Assembly (NCBI GenBank): GCA_963737555.1
Contig: CAVTTB010000009.1
Span: 124,001-188,000, forward strand
Source: JAHJQQ01 sp963737555
Lineage (GTDB): Bacteria > Pseudomonadota > Gammaproteobacteria > Thiohalobacterales > Thiohalobacteraceae
DNA: 64,000 nt
Direction: 5' to 3'
Translations under genes and position numbers: made by a program
Shown: positions 8,790-17,243 of the stretch, piece by piece
Position numbering within the stretch: position 1 is the first letter of the stretch
Layout of the letters: each line of letters starts with the position of its first letter
The notes under the pieces: model-generated
Databases searched by the model: none
Told to the model about the DNA's origin: nothing
Seen by the model: only the letters and a program-made list of their open reading frames with translations

Positions 8790-10165
8790 GCGCGTTCGTC
8801 CAGGATCCGGGTCGGTGGCGGGGCTTTCGGCTTGGGGATCTCGCCGTGATGGCAGGTGAGTTCTTCCACACTCAGACCGACGTGCTGCAAGCGCGCCTGC
8901 AGCAGCGGCAGGTGTTCCACGACCAACGGCAGCACGCCTTGAATCCGGCTGAAAAACTGCGCAGTCACCCGATCGCCGCGCAGTGTCACGCGACTCTGCA
9001 TCGGGCCGATGCCGGGCAGATCGAAGGCCAGCATCACCGACCAGGCGGGCGTCGCGTCGTCGGGATTATCCCGCTCGCGTTCCGCGTCACGGCCGATGCG
9101 AAGATTCCAGACGTCGGTTTCGCCGTCGCGGCGCAACGGCAGTTCGATCAGCCATTCCGGCAACGGCATGCGTTCCTGCGGCAAGGAAGACAGTTGGTGT
9201 AACTGCACGCGGGCCAATGCGCCTTCCGCGAAACGTTGCAACTCCGTTTGTGTCAGCGTCAGTTCCTGGCCTTTGATGAGTTGTGCCAGGTGCACAGGCG
9301 GCTGTGGCGGTTGGCCACGTTGCAGCGGCGCGCCGGGATCGAGCAGGGTCCCGGGTGGCAAACGCGTCGCCGTTGCTGCGGGGGCGGCTGACGCCAAGGC
9401 GGCCGCCAATGCCGCCGGCAGCGGGGGAGCGGATGTGGCAGGTCTGGCCGGTGCGCCCGGTGCGGCAGTGGTGCCGGTGCCGGTGTTCAGCAGAGGATTC
9501 GCGCGCGTACCTGCGGGCGCGGAACTTGCAGCAGTATCGCGTATCACCTGAACCAATCGCAGCAGGTTGGCTTTGAAGTCGCGCGCCAGTGCATCGGGCC
9601 TGACGTTGGTCGCGGCGGGTTGCGCGGCCGCTTGTGCGAGCTTGGATTCGAGAAACAGGCCGCTGTCGCGGATCGCTTGGCGTAAACCGTCCGCGGTCGA
9701 TGCGCGTGCGGTGCTCGGCAGATTGTCCAGCAGGTTACGCGCCAGCGTGAGGACTTCGGGCGAAAGGCTCGGACTGCGTTGAGTCGTTGTCGGCGTCGGC
9801 ATGATGAGACGCGCCAGGGCCGTGAATAACAGTGGCAGCGGTTGCTGTCGCGGCAAGACATCGCGCAGCACCTGCTGTAGAGGATTTTGTTGCATCAAGC
9901 CGAGCAGCTTCAGGACCGGCATTTGCTTGAGACTGGCGACCTCCAGGCGCAGGCTCTGACCGGGCGTCAGTGTCAGACCGCCGGTCTGCGCCTTGACCAG
10001 GAGACTGCCGATCCGAAGGTCGGCAACACCGGGTTGTGGATTGGCGACCACGGTGGCCGCCAATATCTGACCGACGCGCCACGTCGACAGCGGTTCGCTG
10101 CGCGTCACGGGTGACGTGGCGGTGAGTGGTAAGCCTGGTCCGGTCGGCGGTGTGTTGATAGCCAT
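8786..10165 (-). CDS. fliK: FliK-family flagellar hook-length control protein
   Basis: About 459 residues: an N-terminal domain with a small beta fold (QILAATVVANPQPGVADLRI), a long Ala/Pro/Thr-rich central ruler region, and a C-terminal Flg_hook domain (LPEWLIELPLRRDGETDVWN, GPMQSRVTLRGDRVTAQFFS, LQARLQHVGLSVEELTCHHG). ATG 10165 is chosen over 10192 because an AGG lies just upstream. It sits head-to-tail with the flhB2-like gene and convergent to the chemotaxis operon. Distance from a hook operon suggests it may be a second FliK-like protein. Confidence 0.82.
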   Translation of the reverse strand: MAINTPPTGPGLPLTATSPVTRSEPLSTWRVGQILAATVVANPQPGVADLRIGSLLVKAQTGGLTLTPGQSLRLEVASLKQMPVLKLLGLMQQNPLQQVLRDVLPRQQPLPLLFTALARLIMPTPTTTQRSPSLSPEVLTLARNLLDNLPSTARASTADGLRQAIRDSGLFLESKLAQAAAQPAATNVRPDALARDFKANLLRLVQVIRDTAASSAPAGTRANPLLNTGTGTTAAPGAPARPATSAPPLPAALAAALASAAPAATATRLPPGTLLDPGAPLQRGQPPQPPVHLAQLIKGQELTLTQTELQRFAEGALARVQLHQLSSLPQERMPLPEWLIELPLRRDGETDVWNLRIGRDAERERDNPDDATPAWSVMLAFDLPGIGPMQSRVTLRGDRVTAQFFSRIQGVLPLVVEHLPLLQARLQHVGLSVEELTCHHGEIPKPKAPPPTRILDERA

Positions 10166-10217
10166 AGTGCCTTTGTACCGCAAATGGCGCATGGGGCAAA
10201 GCGAACGAGGAGTGGTA

Positions 10218-11123
10218 ATGACCGAGGTTCAGGAACATCTGTGGTGTACGCGCCGGAATGGCTGCGTGCGCGGCCCCTTCCCGCAGGCGCAAATCAGCCA
10301 GAACATTCTGCTTGGGCGGATCCGCACCGACGACGAATTGAGTCTTGATCGCGAAAGCTGGACGCCAGTGCGTGAATTGCCGCACTTGATCCCGGATGTC
10401 ATGAAAGACATCGACACGGAAGAAGGGCGTCAGCGTTTGCAGGAGGCGCGAATCCGTGCCGATGAACGTCGTCATAACGAGCGTCGGCGCGGCAGTGAAC
10501 GCATGCGCGCAGACAGTGGCGAGCGCCGCGAGGGCTTTGATCGGCGCCAGGCGGAAACTGCCGATATTGTGCATCAGCGTGACGTGCGCCGGCGGGTTGT
10601 AGACATCGCTCCTTCCATTGATGACAGTCCGTGCGGACGGCAATGCAAGATAGCCTTGGCCATTATTGGTCTGCTGACAATAGTCTTCGTCGTGTTCACG
10701 CCGGATGCACCCGAGACGCGTCCGGACTGCAGTGCCCCGGCCGCGCCACAGGTGAATTGGAGCAACTGCAAAATGCCGGGACTCGCCGCCGAACAGGCCA
10801 ATCTACGCGGCGCCCAAGTACGCAATATGGATCTCACCAGCGCGCGTCTGGTCGGCGCGAATCTGATCGGCAGCGATCTCGCCTACACGTTTTTGAATGC
10901 CGCCGATCTGCGTCAAGCCGATCTCAGCAATGCGCGCATGACTGGCGCGGGGCTGCGCGCGGCGGATCTGCGCGGTACGCGCCTGGCCGGTGCCGATCTC
11001 TCCTACGCCGATCTGCGCGAGGCGCGTTTGGAAGGTGCTGTGTTGGCAGAAACGCGTTTCGATAACGCGATCTGGACCGACGGCCGTACCTGCAAGCCGG
11101 GCTCGGTGGGGCAGTGTGAGTAA
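10218..11123 (+). CDS. Membrane-anchored pentapeptide-repeat protein with GYF-like N-domain
   Basis: ATG 10218 follows AGGAG at 10208, so the longer ORF from 10116 is not used. Residues 1-55 resemble a GYF_2 interaction domain (LWCTRRNGCVRGPFPQAQIS). Then comes a strongly charged Arg/Glu segment, a single membrane helix (IALAIIGLLTIVFVVF, ~155-170), and about fifteen A(D/N)LxxA pentapeptide repeats (NLIGSDLAYTFLNAADLRQA). The right-handed beta-helix would lie outside the cytoplasm if the N-terminus is inside. Specific function unknown; it is not an evident Qnr/gyrase-protection protein. Confidence 0.75.
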   Translation: MTEVQEHLWCTRRNGCVRGPFPQAQISQNILLGRIRTDDELSLDRESWTPVRELPHLIPDVMKDIDTEEGRQRLQEARIRADERRHNERRRGSERMRADSGERREGFDRRQAETADIVHQRDVRRRVVDIAPSIDDSPCGRQCKIALAIIGLLTIVFVVFTPDAPETRPDCSAPAAPQVNWSNCKMPGLAAEQANLRGAQVRNMDLTSARLVGANLIGSDLAYTFLNAADLRQADLSNARMTGAGLRAADLRGTRLAGADLSYADLREARLEGAVLAETRFDNAIWTDGRTCKPGSVGQCE

Positions 11124-11135
11124 CGCCGGCAACGT

Positions 11136-11480
11136 TTAGCGCAGCCTTGCCACTTCTTCCTTACTGAGTGGCGCGAAGTTGGCTGAGTTATCGGCCACGG
11201 CGAAGCGGAGCGCAACCCATTCGAGCAGGTGTGCGAGCCGCTCGTCCGAGAGCGAGGATTGGCGCACCCCCGGTACCGCGAGCAGACGCGCACGGCCCGC
11301 CGGTGTCTCTAGCAGCTCGGCCACACCTGAGAGCGACGGCACCTGCCCAGGCACGCCCGCTCCCTCCGCGCCGTGGCAGCCGCGACATTGCAGTGCGTAG
11401 TCGGTCTCGGGCAGATCCTGCGCGCCGACACTGGCCACCGTGGCGAGGTACATCAGCAGACTCACGAGTGTATTCCTCAC
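11136..11480 (-). CDS. Periplasmic monohaem cytochrome c of the aau operon
   Basis: GTG 11480 gives a signal peptide (LVSLLMYLATVASVGAQ) and a 115-residue protein with one haem motif, CRGCH, in YALQCRGCHGAEGAG; a Met ligand is not obvious. It overlaps the aauA stop by GTGA. A small monohaem c-type cytochrome follows aauA in the described Alcaligenes aau locus, so it is the likely electron acceptor or shuttle for the amine dehydrogenase. The longer ORF start at 11561 lies inside aauA and is rejected. Confidence 0.8.
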   Translation of the reverse strand: MRNTLVSLLMYLATVASVGAQDLPETDYALQCRGCHGAEGAGVPGQVPSLSGVAELLETPAGRARLLAVPGVRQSSLSDERLAHLLEWVALRFAVADNSANFAPLSKEEVARLR

Positions 11481-12007
11481 CGCTCGGGCTGCGCATCCGC
11501 CGCGACACCGAGCACGATCGCGGTCGAGCAGTGGTACACGTTGTTGGACGTGCCGATGCACCAGTTGATGTCGTTGCTGCGATGCGGGTAGTAGATGGGC
11601 CGATCGCCCTCGTTGCGATTGCAGAAGCAGCGCCCGCAGTAGCCCTTGCCGCAGCAGTCGTTGTAGGAGATCAAGTAGTCGCGGCCGTCGGCGGGGTTAC
11701 GGCAGGTGCCAATCCAGGTGATGGGCGACATCTCCGTGCCGGGCGGGCAGGTAGTCACGCTGCCTCCGCAGCAGGCGCACAGAAAGCCGTCGATGGCGCA
11801 GTGTCTCCAGTACTCGCACGACGTCGCGTCGTCGTCGAGCGCACTTTCGGCGGCCGCGGCACCGCGCGCGATCGGCAGCAGCGGGAGTGCCGCACCGCCC
11901 GCGAGCAGCGTACCCAGTCGTGCCAGGAAACTCCGCCGCGAGATGTGCGTGGCGAGGTGGCGCGCGGCGTGCTCGGTGAAGCGATCGAGTCGGCTTGGAC
12001 GCTTCAT
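11477..12007 (-). CDS. aauA: Aromatic amine dehydrogenase small subunit (TTQ-bearing)
   Basis: Catalytic beta subunit carrying tryptophan tryptophylquinone. A Tat signal (SRRSFLARLGTLLAGGAALP) directs export. The mature part is Cys-rich (CEYWRHCAIDGFLCACCGG, DCCGKGYCGRCFCN), as needed for the family's six disulfides. The two Trp residues expected to form TTQ are in SPITWIGTC and NDINWCIG. The segment WIGTCRNPADGRDYLISY resembles aromatic amine dehydrogenase more than methylamine dehydrogenase. ATGA overlap with aauD. Substrate (tyramine, phenethylamine or other primary amines) is inferred. Confidence 0.88.
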   Translation of the reverse strand: MKRPSRLDRFTEHAARHLATHISRRSFLARLGTLLAGGAALPLLPIARGAAAAESALDDDATSCEYWRHCAIDGFLCACCGGSVTTCPPGTEMSPITWIGTCRNPADGRDYLISYNDCCGKGYCGRCFCNRNEGDRPIYYPHRSNDINWCIGTSNNVYHCSTAIVLGVAADAQPER

Positions 12008-12612
12008 GCGCTATCTTCCTGCGCGCGCTTCGCCAAGTGTTCCTGGAGCGACGCGACGCCGAGCGTCTCGGCTTCGAGCAGGCTCTCGAGGTGCTCGCGC
12101 GAGTTCACGAGACCTTGACTGCGCAGCACGCCGCGCGCGTCCACCAGTACCGCCCAGGGCAGGCGCGGCACGCGGTAGGCGAGGCCGAGCGGCTGCGAGA
12201 GCACGTAGCCGAATTCATTCAGCGCATGCTCGCGCACGAAGGCCTCGTGCTCCACGCGCGGGCCGTCGCTGGCGAGTACGACGCGCAGACTGCGCTCGCG
12301 TTTTGCGAGTGAGCGCAACGCGGGCAGCAGCGTACGGCACACCGGGCAGCTCGGCGCGACGAAGACCAGCAAGGTGTTGCGTCCGGCCGCATCGGCTCCG
12401 CCGATTGTCATGCGGCGTCCCGCAAAGTCCTCTACTTCGAGCACCGGCGTGGCCTCACCCGGCTGTGGCCCACCGGCTAGCGCCAGCGCACCCGCCGGAC
12501 CGAGCCGTGCGTGCAGCAGACCAACCTGGCGCGCGAGTGCCAGCACCACGAACGCGAGCACCACCACCACCACCCAGAGGGCTGCGTTCGAAATGGCGAG
12601 CGCGTCGTTCAC
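12004..12612 (-). CDS. aauD: AauD/MauD-type thioredoxin-like maturation protein
   Basis: GTG 12612 overlaps the aauE stop (GTGA). N-terminal membrane anchor (ALWVVVVVLAFVVLALARQ), then a thioredoxin fold with active site APSCPVCRTLLP. The MauD family is required for disulfide formation in, and stability of, the small subunit in the periplasm, which fits the Cys-rich aauA product encoded next. 202 residues, normal for MauD. The longer ORF from 12822 lies within aauE and is not used. Confidence 0.87.
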   Translation of the reverse strand: MNDALAISNAALWVVVVVLAFVVLALARQVGLLHARLGPAGALALAGGPQPGEATPVLEVEDFAGRRMTIGGADAAGRNTLLVFVAPSCPVCRTLLPALRSLAKRERSLRVVLASDGPRVEHEAFVREHALNEFGYVLSQPLGLAYRVPRLPWAVLVDARGVLRSQGLVNSREHLESLLEAETLGVASLQEHLAKRAQEDSA

Positions 12613-13130
12613 CGTACGAGCACCGGGCGCGCGAGCAGCGCGTTCGCAGCGCTGTATAGAAGGGCCGTCGCCGCCACGACCGCGACGAGTGTCCACAGAT
12701 CGAGCCAGCCGAGCGCGCGCGGCGCCACCGGCAACGCGCTCGCGAGCGCAGCACCTACGAGCAGCGCATTGCGCAGCAGCAAGGCTTCGGAGAGCGTCTG
12801 CCGTCCGAACGGGCCACCGCAACCGCAGTCGATGTCACGCCGACCGCGGACGAGATTGATGGTGATTGCAAGGCCATAGAGGGACAGGAGCACAGCGATT
12901 CCGAGTGCGCAGAGCGCGCGCAGCGAGGGTAGCCAGAGTCCCAGTGCGAGCGCGAGCTCGGCAGCGACGAGGCCAGTGGCAACGGGGCGTGCGAGTGCGG
13001 CCGGCAGCAGTCGATAGCCCGCCAGCGTTGCGCTGAAGCCGCCGAGATCGCGCAGCTTTGCAACAGCGGTGCTCACCAGCAGGAGTGCGAGCACGGACCG
13101 CAGCGCGAGACTCCACACCGGGTCGATCAC
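12609..13130 (-). CDS. aauE: AauE/MauE-type integral membrane maturation protein
   Basis: 173 residues with about four membrane helices (LRSVLALLLVSTAVAKL, VATGLVAAELALALGLW and others) and the conserved Cys motif DIDCGCGG. The DoxX/MauE family works with MauD in export or folding of the small subunit. GTG 13130 overlaps the aauB stop by four bases. The order B-E-D-A is that of the characterised aau locus. Confidence 0.87.
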   Translation of the reverse strand: MIDPVWSLALRSVLALLLVSTAVAKLRDLGGFSATLAGYRLLPAALARPVATGLVAAELALALGLWLPSLRALCALGIAVLLSLYGLAITINLVRGRRDIDCGCGGPFGRQTLSEALLLRNALLVGAALASALPVAPRALGWLDLWTLVAVVAATALLYSAANALLARPVLVR

Positions 13131-14380
13131 GGCACCACCAGGAGATCGCTGCCGATGCCGGTATCTTCGAGGTCATATAGGTGCGCGCCGGTGGTCGCAT
13201 CGTATACACCAACCGCTCCGCACGCGCTCTCGCCGGCGAACAACAGCGGCGCGTCATCCTGGGTCACGGCGAGCGTACCAGCACCGGGGTTCGGCAGGGC
13301 GTGCCGCAGCAGCCAGTTGGAGATGCCACCGGCCTCGATCCCGAGCTGCGGGCGCAGGCAGGTGGCGGCGAGGTTTTCCAACTCGATACGCTGCACGCGC
13401 GTGTGCTGCGCGAGGTCGTAGACCCAGACCTCCGGCCCCGGATCTTTGTGGCTCCCTGCCTCGCCCTGATGCACCACCGAGTAGAGCCGGCCGCTGTTCT
13501 CGTGCAGCGCCAGGTGCTGGTTACCGCCGATGCGCCAGTCCGCGTTGCGCTCCGCATCGCTGAACAACGACCAAGACGCGGCGGCGACCGGTGTTGCCGC
13601 GCCGAAGTCGATGCTATGGAGAAAGCCTTCGAAAGAGGCGAAGTGCCAGCGGCTGCCGGTGCGCACACCCTTCTCGGTGAGCGGGTCATTCGTGGGGTCG
13701 AAGAACTTCGCGCTGCGCGTGCGGCCGACTTCCTGGCCGGCCTCATCGAGGTTGATGGCGAGTGCACTGCCGTCGCCGCACAGCATGCCGAAGCGCCGCG
13801 GCCCGACCGGCAGCACCAGTGCGCAGCCGCCGGTCGAGAGTTCGCCCACGAAGCGGCGGCTCTCGAGGTCGACCACCGAGACCGACATGCCCGGGTTTTG
13901 ATTGAACACGACCAGGAAGCGGTCGCCGTCGAGCAACGCCGCTAGGCCGACGCCGTTGCTGTTGTCGGCTCGCTTCGGCGGGATCACCACCTCACCGCTC
14001 ACGGCCAGCGACTTGGCGTCGTAGATCGTGACGAGGTCGGTGCGTTCGCCGCGGCGGCCTCGCGTGTAGACCGTCTCGACGACGTACATCTCGCCGCGGC
14101 TGCGCGACAGGTGCGGGCGCAGCGGCGTTACACCCTCGCCGCTATCCACCATGCCGAGCATACGTCCGGAGTCGACATCGAAGAGGGCACTGCGCTTCAG
14201 CACCACATCGGACACCCAGACCCAATGCGCCCCTATCTCGCTTGGGAGCTTTGCCGCTTCACCCGCGTGCTCGGGTGCGATCTGCGCAAACACAGCGCCC
14301 GCGCCGAGCAAGATGGTCGCGAGGAAACCCTGTCGCAGCACGGCGCGCAGCATGCCGCTACCTGCGTGGGTGTTCGTCAT
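13127..14380 (-). CDS. aauB: Aromatic amine dehydrogenase large subunit
   Basis: Periplasmic seven-bladed beta-propeller subunit. ATG 14380 follows AGGT and starts a signal peptide (GFLATILLGAGAVFAQ); the in-frame TTG at 14398 is less likely. Family segments include HWVWVSDVV, LRPHLSRSRGEMYVVETVYT and GVYDATTGAHLYDLEDTGIG. At 417 residues it matches MauB/AauB heavy chains. First gene of the five-gene operon; no mauF, mauG or azurin gene is in the window. Confidence 0.88.
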   Translation of the reverse strand: MTNTHAGSGMLRAVLRQGFLATILLGAGAVFAQIAPEHAGEAAKLPSEIGAHWVWVSDVVLKRSALFDVDSGRMLGMVDSGEGVTPLRPHLSRSRGEMYVVETVYTRGRRGERTDLVTIYDAKSLAVSGEVVIPPKRADNSNGVGLAALLDGDRFLVVFNQNPGMSVSVVDLESRRFVGELSTGGCALVLPVGPRRFGMLCGDGSALAINLDEAGQEVGRTRSAKFFDPTNDPLTEKGVRTGSRWHFASFEGFLHSIDFGAATPVAAASWSLFSDAERNADWRIGGNQHLALHENSGRLYSVVHQGEAGSHKDPGPEVWVYDLAQHTRVQRIELENLAATCLRPQLGIEAGGISNWLLRHALPNPGAGTLAVTQDDAPLLFAGESACGAVGVYDATTGAHLYDLEDTGIGSDLLVVP

Positions 14381-14737
14381 GCAATTTACCTGGTTCAACC
14401 TGATGCCCTGGCCTTATCTGCGCGTGAGGGAAGAATAAACACTTTATTAGTGAAGTCCACAGATCGTTCAGAGGTCGGTCACATGCCAGCCACACGGTCG
14501 AACCAGGTGCGCACACGCTCATGTGGGTTACGATAGTGCACAATTCTGGACCCAGCGGCGGCATTTTTTCGCGTGCGCAGGCCTATTCCAGGGCACTGCC
14601 GTTATGGCGTACTCCTTGCGTATGCTGCACAAGACTATTCACTCCGATACGCTTATCCAGGTAAATCCGTTCTGGCCGCGGCGTATATACTGTGCAGCCG
14701 CGTGGCGGATTAATTTTGCAGGTGAAGGAACTCTGAC
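14381..14737. other. Divergent intergenic region aauB / AhpD-like gene
   Basis: About 357 bp without a convincing gene. It must hold the promoters of the aau operon (-) and the AhpD-like gene (+). A TATACT-like -10 lies near 14690, but no matching -35 is clear. No repeat or tRNA seen. Confidence 0.4.
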
Positions 14738-15481
14738 ATGACCAACGAATACCCGTACGGGAAATTGGATCTGCATGATGCCCACAGCATCGCCGGCGGC
14801 GCAAATTCACTGCTGACGGCGTTGCAGGAATATGTCGAAGAAGGTATGCAGACGCATCCGGAGAACGCCAAGCTCGCCAGCAAAGGCGTGGAGCTTGGCG
14901 ACGCACTTCTGGACATGTCGCGGCTGCTGGTGTCGCGGGGTGTGTTCTCGACGGAACGACATCTGAGCGAGATTCTGATCTACAGCGCGGCCATTGCCGA
15001 TGGGTGCGAAGTCTGCGCGTTGACCCACATCGAAGGTGCGATCCGGGCCAAGGCCCCGGAGGCTGTCATCAATAGCGTTCAGGCCATTGCGCTCTACGTG
15101 CGTGCCCAGGCCAACGATGACACGTATCTGTTGTTTGATGCCTATACGAAACATTGGCAGCGTTTCGCGGATTGGCCGCGCTTGTCCAAGGTCCGTATCG
15201 ATAATCTGAAATTTTATAATCTCATTGCCTTGCTGATGAGCTTGGTCGTGCGCAAGCAGCGGCTGGTGCGCCTGCACACGCATGAATTGTTGACCAAGAG
15301 CAATGTCACCCCCGCAGAGATGCTGGAGGTCATCGGCATCGCCCAGGTGATGGGCGGTTTCCCTGCGCGCTGGGAGGCGGTGCATATCCGTAACGTGGCA
15401 CTTGAATTACGCGAACGCGGTGAGCTGCCGGAGTCGTTCGTCTCGGTACTCGATAACATTCCGGTGCCGGGCGGCGGTTAG
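14738..15481 (+). CDS. AhpD-like / carboxymuconolactone decarboxylase-fold protein
   Basis: 247 residues, all-helical. The core has the AhpD-type redox motif CxxC followed by His (DGCEVCALTHIEGAIRAKA), and a second family-like helix, EMLEVIGIAQVMGGFPA. AhpD-fold proteins use the Cys pair and His for peroxide or thiol chemistry. Preceded by GAAGGAA (RBS GAAGGA, 14724-14729). The aau operon next to it releases H2O2-generating or aldehyde products in some hosts, but any link is inference. The protein is longer than AhpD itself (~175 aa), so the precise subfamily is open. Confidence 0.65.
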   Translation: MTNEYPYGKLDLHDAHSIAGGANSLLTALQEYVEEGMQTHPENAKLASKGVELGDALLDMSRLLVSRGVFSTERHLSEILIYSAAIADGCEVCALTHIEGAIRAKAPEAVINSVQAIALYVRAQANDDTYLLFDAYTKHWQRFADWPRLSKVRIDNLKFYNLIALLMSLVVRKQRLVRLHTHELLTKSNVTPAEMLEVIGIAQVMGGFPARWEAVHIRNVALELRERGELPESFVSVLDNIPVPGGG

Positions 15482-15497
15482 CAGCCTGCTAGGATCT

Positions 15498-16067
15498 CTA
15501 AAACGCTTCCGTGGTGTAACGCTGCACCTGGAGTTCCGCTGACCAGTAATCCGCCGGCAGGCCCGCTTTGCGTTTGAGGTGGCGGAGAAATTCCTCGGCG
15601 CGCGGCAACGAGTCCCACACCGACGGCAGAAACGTTCCGCGATGGCCGGGTGCGGTGAGGATCAGGCCATCGATCCCTGTGCGGAGTTGGGAGAGCAGGT
15701 CGGCTTCATCGCGAAACGTCATCGGTTGCGGTGGGCTGAGCACTGAAATATGAATGTCCAATCGCGACAATTCATCGGCTCGCAGCGGCGCGAAACGCGG
15801 GTCGCGGAACGCGGCATTGAAGGCGTTGTCCGCGATATCTTTCACCAGCGCCTGGTGCGCTTCCAGTGTGCCGATGCAGCCGCGCAATTCGCCGTCTTCC
15901 TGTAGGGTGACGAAGGTCGCGCGGGGCATGCGCAAGGTCTCCGGATAATCACGTGCATCGATCGGTGCGGGCTGCCCGTGTTGCAGTCCATGCGCGATCG
16001 AGTCGTGTGCGACTTGCAACAGAAGTCGACGGTGGGTGTTGTCCAGCGTTGTCTCAGTGGAGCACAT
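15498..16067 (-). CDS. amrA: AmmeMemoRadiSam system protein A (AMMECR1 domain)
   Basis: AMMECR1-domain protein: PRATFVTLQEDGELRGCIGT contains the invariant LRGCIG motif, and NAFNAAFRDPRFAPLRADEL is the second family block. ATG 16067 overlaps the amrB stop. AmrA, AmrB and the radical SAM protein AmrS form a recurrent set in bacteria and archaea; their substrate is not settled. Here amrS lies 14 kb away at 30091, beyond an island. Confidence 0.88.
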   Translation of the reverse strand: MCSTETTLDNTHRRLLLQVAHDSIAHGLQHGQPAPIDARDYPETLRMPRATFVTLQEDGELRGCIGTLEAHQALVKDIADNAFNAAFRDPRFAPLRADELSRLDIHISVLSPPQPMTFRDEADLLSQLRTGIDGLILTAPGHRGTFLPSVWDSLPRAEEFLRHLKRKAGLPADYWSAELQVQRYTTEAF

Positions 16068-16839
16068 AAGCACCGTATCCGACCACCTGATCGCGTGGTC
16101 CGGCGGTATCGCCAGAGTTGCGCAGATCGACGATCTCCGCCTGTAAACCGTGCGCGCGTGCGGCGGTCAGCAGGCCACCTACGGGCGTCCGACCGCAGGC
16201 GTGATCGAAGTCTATGCGCTCCGGTTGCAGCGCTTCGATGGCGTGCGAGGTGGCAGTGTCCATGCGTTTCGCGGTGGCGTAATCGTGGTAATGACTGAGG
16301 TCCGAGCTGATAACGATGAGGGTTTCCGGGCCACCCCAAGCCTGTTCCAGCACTTCGGCGACATCGGCATAGCTGGCATCGCCGACCACCAGTGGCACCA
16401 GCGTAAAGGCATTCAAGAGCGTTTGCAGAAACGGCAATTGCACTTCCAGACTGTGTTCCAGCGCATGTGCCTCGTCGAAGGTACGCACTTGTGGCAAAAC
16501 ACTCAGCTTAGCGAGCATGGCGGTGTCCAAGGGGATGTCGCCTAGCGGCGTGCGAAAGGCGCAGGCACTGCTGGCGGCCAGGCCGCGAAAGGCGACGCGG
16601 TGCGCCGGCCCCAGCAGAATCACGCGGGTGATCTGCTCGCGTAGCGGCCGCAAGCGTGCGTAGGCGCTCGCCGCAATCGGTCCGGAATAGACATAGCCTG
16701 CGTGCGGCACGATCAAGGCCTTGGGTCGTATGCCTTCAGCCGAGGGATGACGCAGATAGTCGTTCACCTGTGCTTGCAGTTCGCCGGCATCGGCGGGATA
16801 GAACATGCCGGCGACGGCCGGTGGGCGGATGTTGTGCAT
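16054..16839 (-). CDS. amrB: AmmeMemoRadiSam system protein B (Memo domain)
   Basis: Memo-like protein related to class III non-haem dioxygenases. Motifs: RPPAVAGMFYPADAGELQ at the N-terminus, LIVPHAGYVYSGPIAASAYA, LEHSLEVQLPFLQ and VISSDLSHYHDY, which supply the conserved His residues. ATG 16839 (MHNIRPP) is chosen over 16881. Overlaps amrA by 14 bp. 261 residues, normal for the family. Confidence 0.88.
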   Translation of the reverse strand: MHNIRPPAVAGMFYPADAGELQAQVNDYLRHPSAEGIRPKALIVPHAGYVYSGPIAASAYARLRPLREQITRVILLGPAHRVAFRGLAASSACAFRTPLGDIPLDTAMLAKLSVLPQVRTFDEAHALEHSLEVQLPFLQTLLNAFTLVPLVVGDASYADVAEVLEQAWGGPETLIVISSDLSHYHDYATAKRMDTATSHAIEALQPERIDFDHACGRTPVGGLLTAARAHGLQAEIVDLRNSGDTAGPRDQVVGYGAYVLH

Positions 16840-16962
16840 GGCTGTTGTACCTGCGAGATGCAGATACTCATTAAATGGCACCGTTGTTGGTGGAAATCAA
16901 GTCGCCTGCGTCGTAGTAGCGGCCTGAAGATGAGGCGCTTGCGTCGAGAGACTCCCCTGGGA

Positions 16963-17018
16963 CATTGCCCGCGAACCGATACCGCTCCGAACTGTTCGCG
17001 GGTAAAACCCGCTCCTAC
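16963..17018. repeat. TTCGCGGGT-type palindromic repeat
   Basis: Contains TTGCCCGCGAACCG and then TTCGCGGGTAAAACCCGCTC ending in CTAC. The inner motif recurs at 30017-30041 as TTCGCGGGCAAGCCCGCTTG. Resembles pseudomonad REP elements. Copies flank the island-like block on both sides. Confidence 0.6.
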
Positions 17019-17073
17019 AAGTGCCTATCTAATTTTGCCAATAACGTAACGAGCCCATTATCTTGAACCCCTC

Positions 17074-17222
17074 CACGCCCATCGCATCCTGATCCTCGAC
17101 TTCGGCTCGCAATTCACGCACTTGATCGCGCGCCGCGTGCGCGAGATCGGTGTGTATTGCGAAATCCATTTGTATGACATGGACGAACAGGATCTGCGCG
17201 CCTTCAAACCCAAGGGCGTGCC
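17074..17222 (+). pseudogene. guaA (GMP synthase) N-terminal remnant
   Basis: About 49 codons encode the start of the GMP synthase glutamine amidotransferase domain: HAHRILILDFGSQFTHLIA, VREIGVYCEIHLYD and FKPKGV. After PKGV, where GuaA continues with the ILSGGPESV-type block, the reading changes to unrelated PAPTIEGVYGL. No start codon is found upstream in frame. It is therefore cut at both ends and cannot be functional. The 3' break lies ~20 bp from the end of the flippase gene, marking the edge of foreign DNA or an assembly join. Confidence 0.82.
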
Positions 17223-17243
17223 AGCGCCAACTATCGAAGGCGT

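Noticed and set aside
11168..12118. Long plus-strand ORFs across the aau operon
   Set aside because: Shadows of the aau genes; Arg/Ala-rich with no motif.
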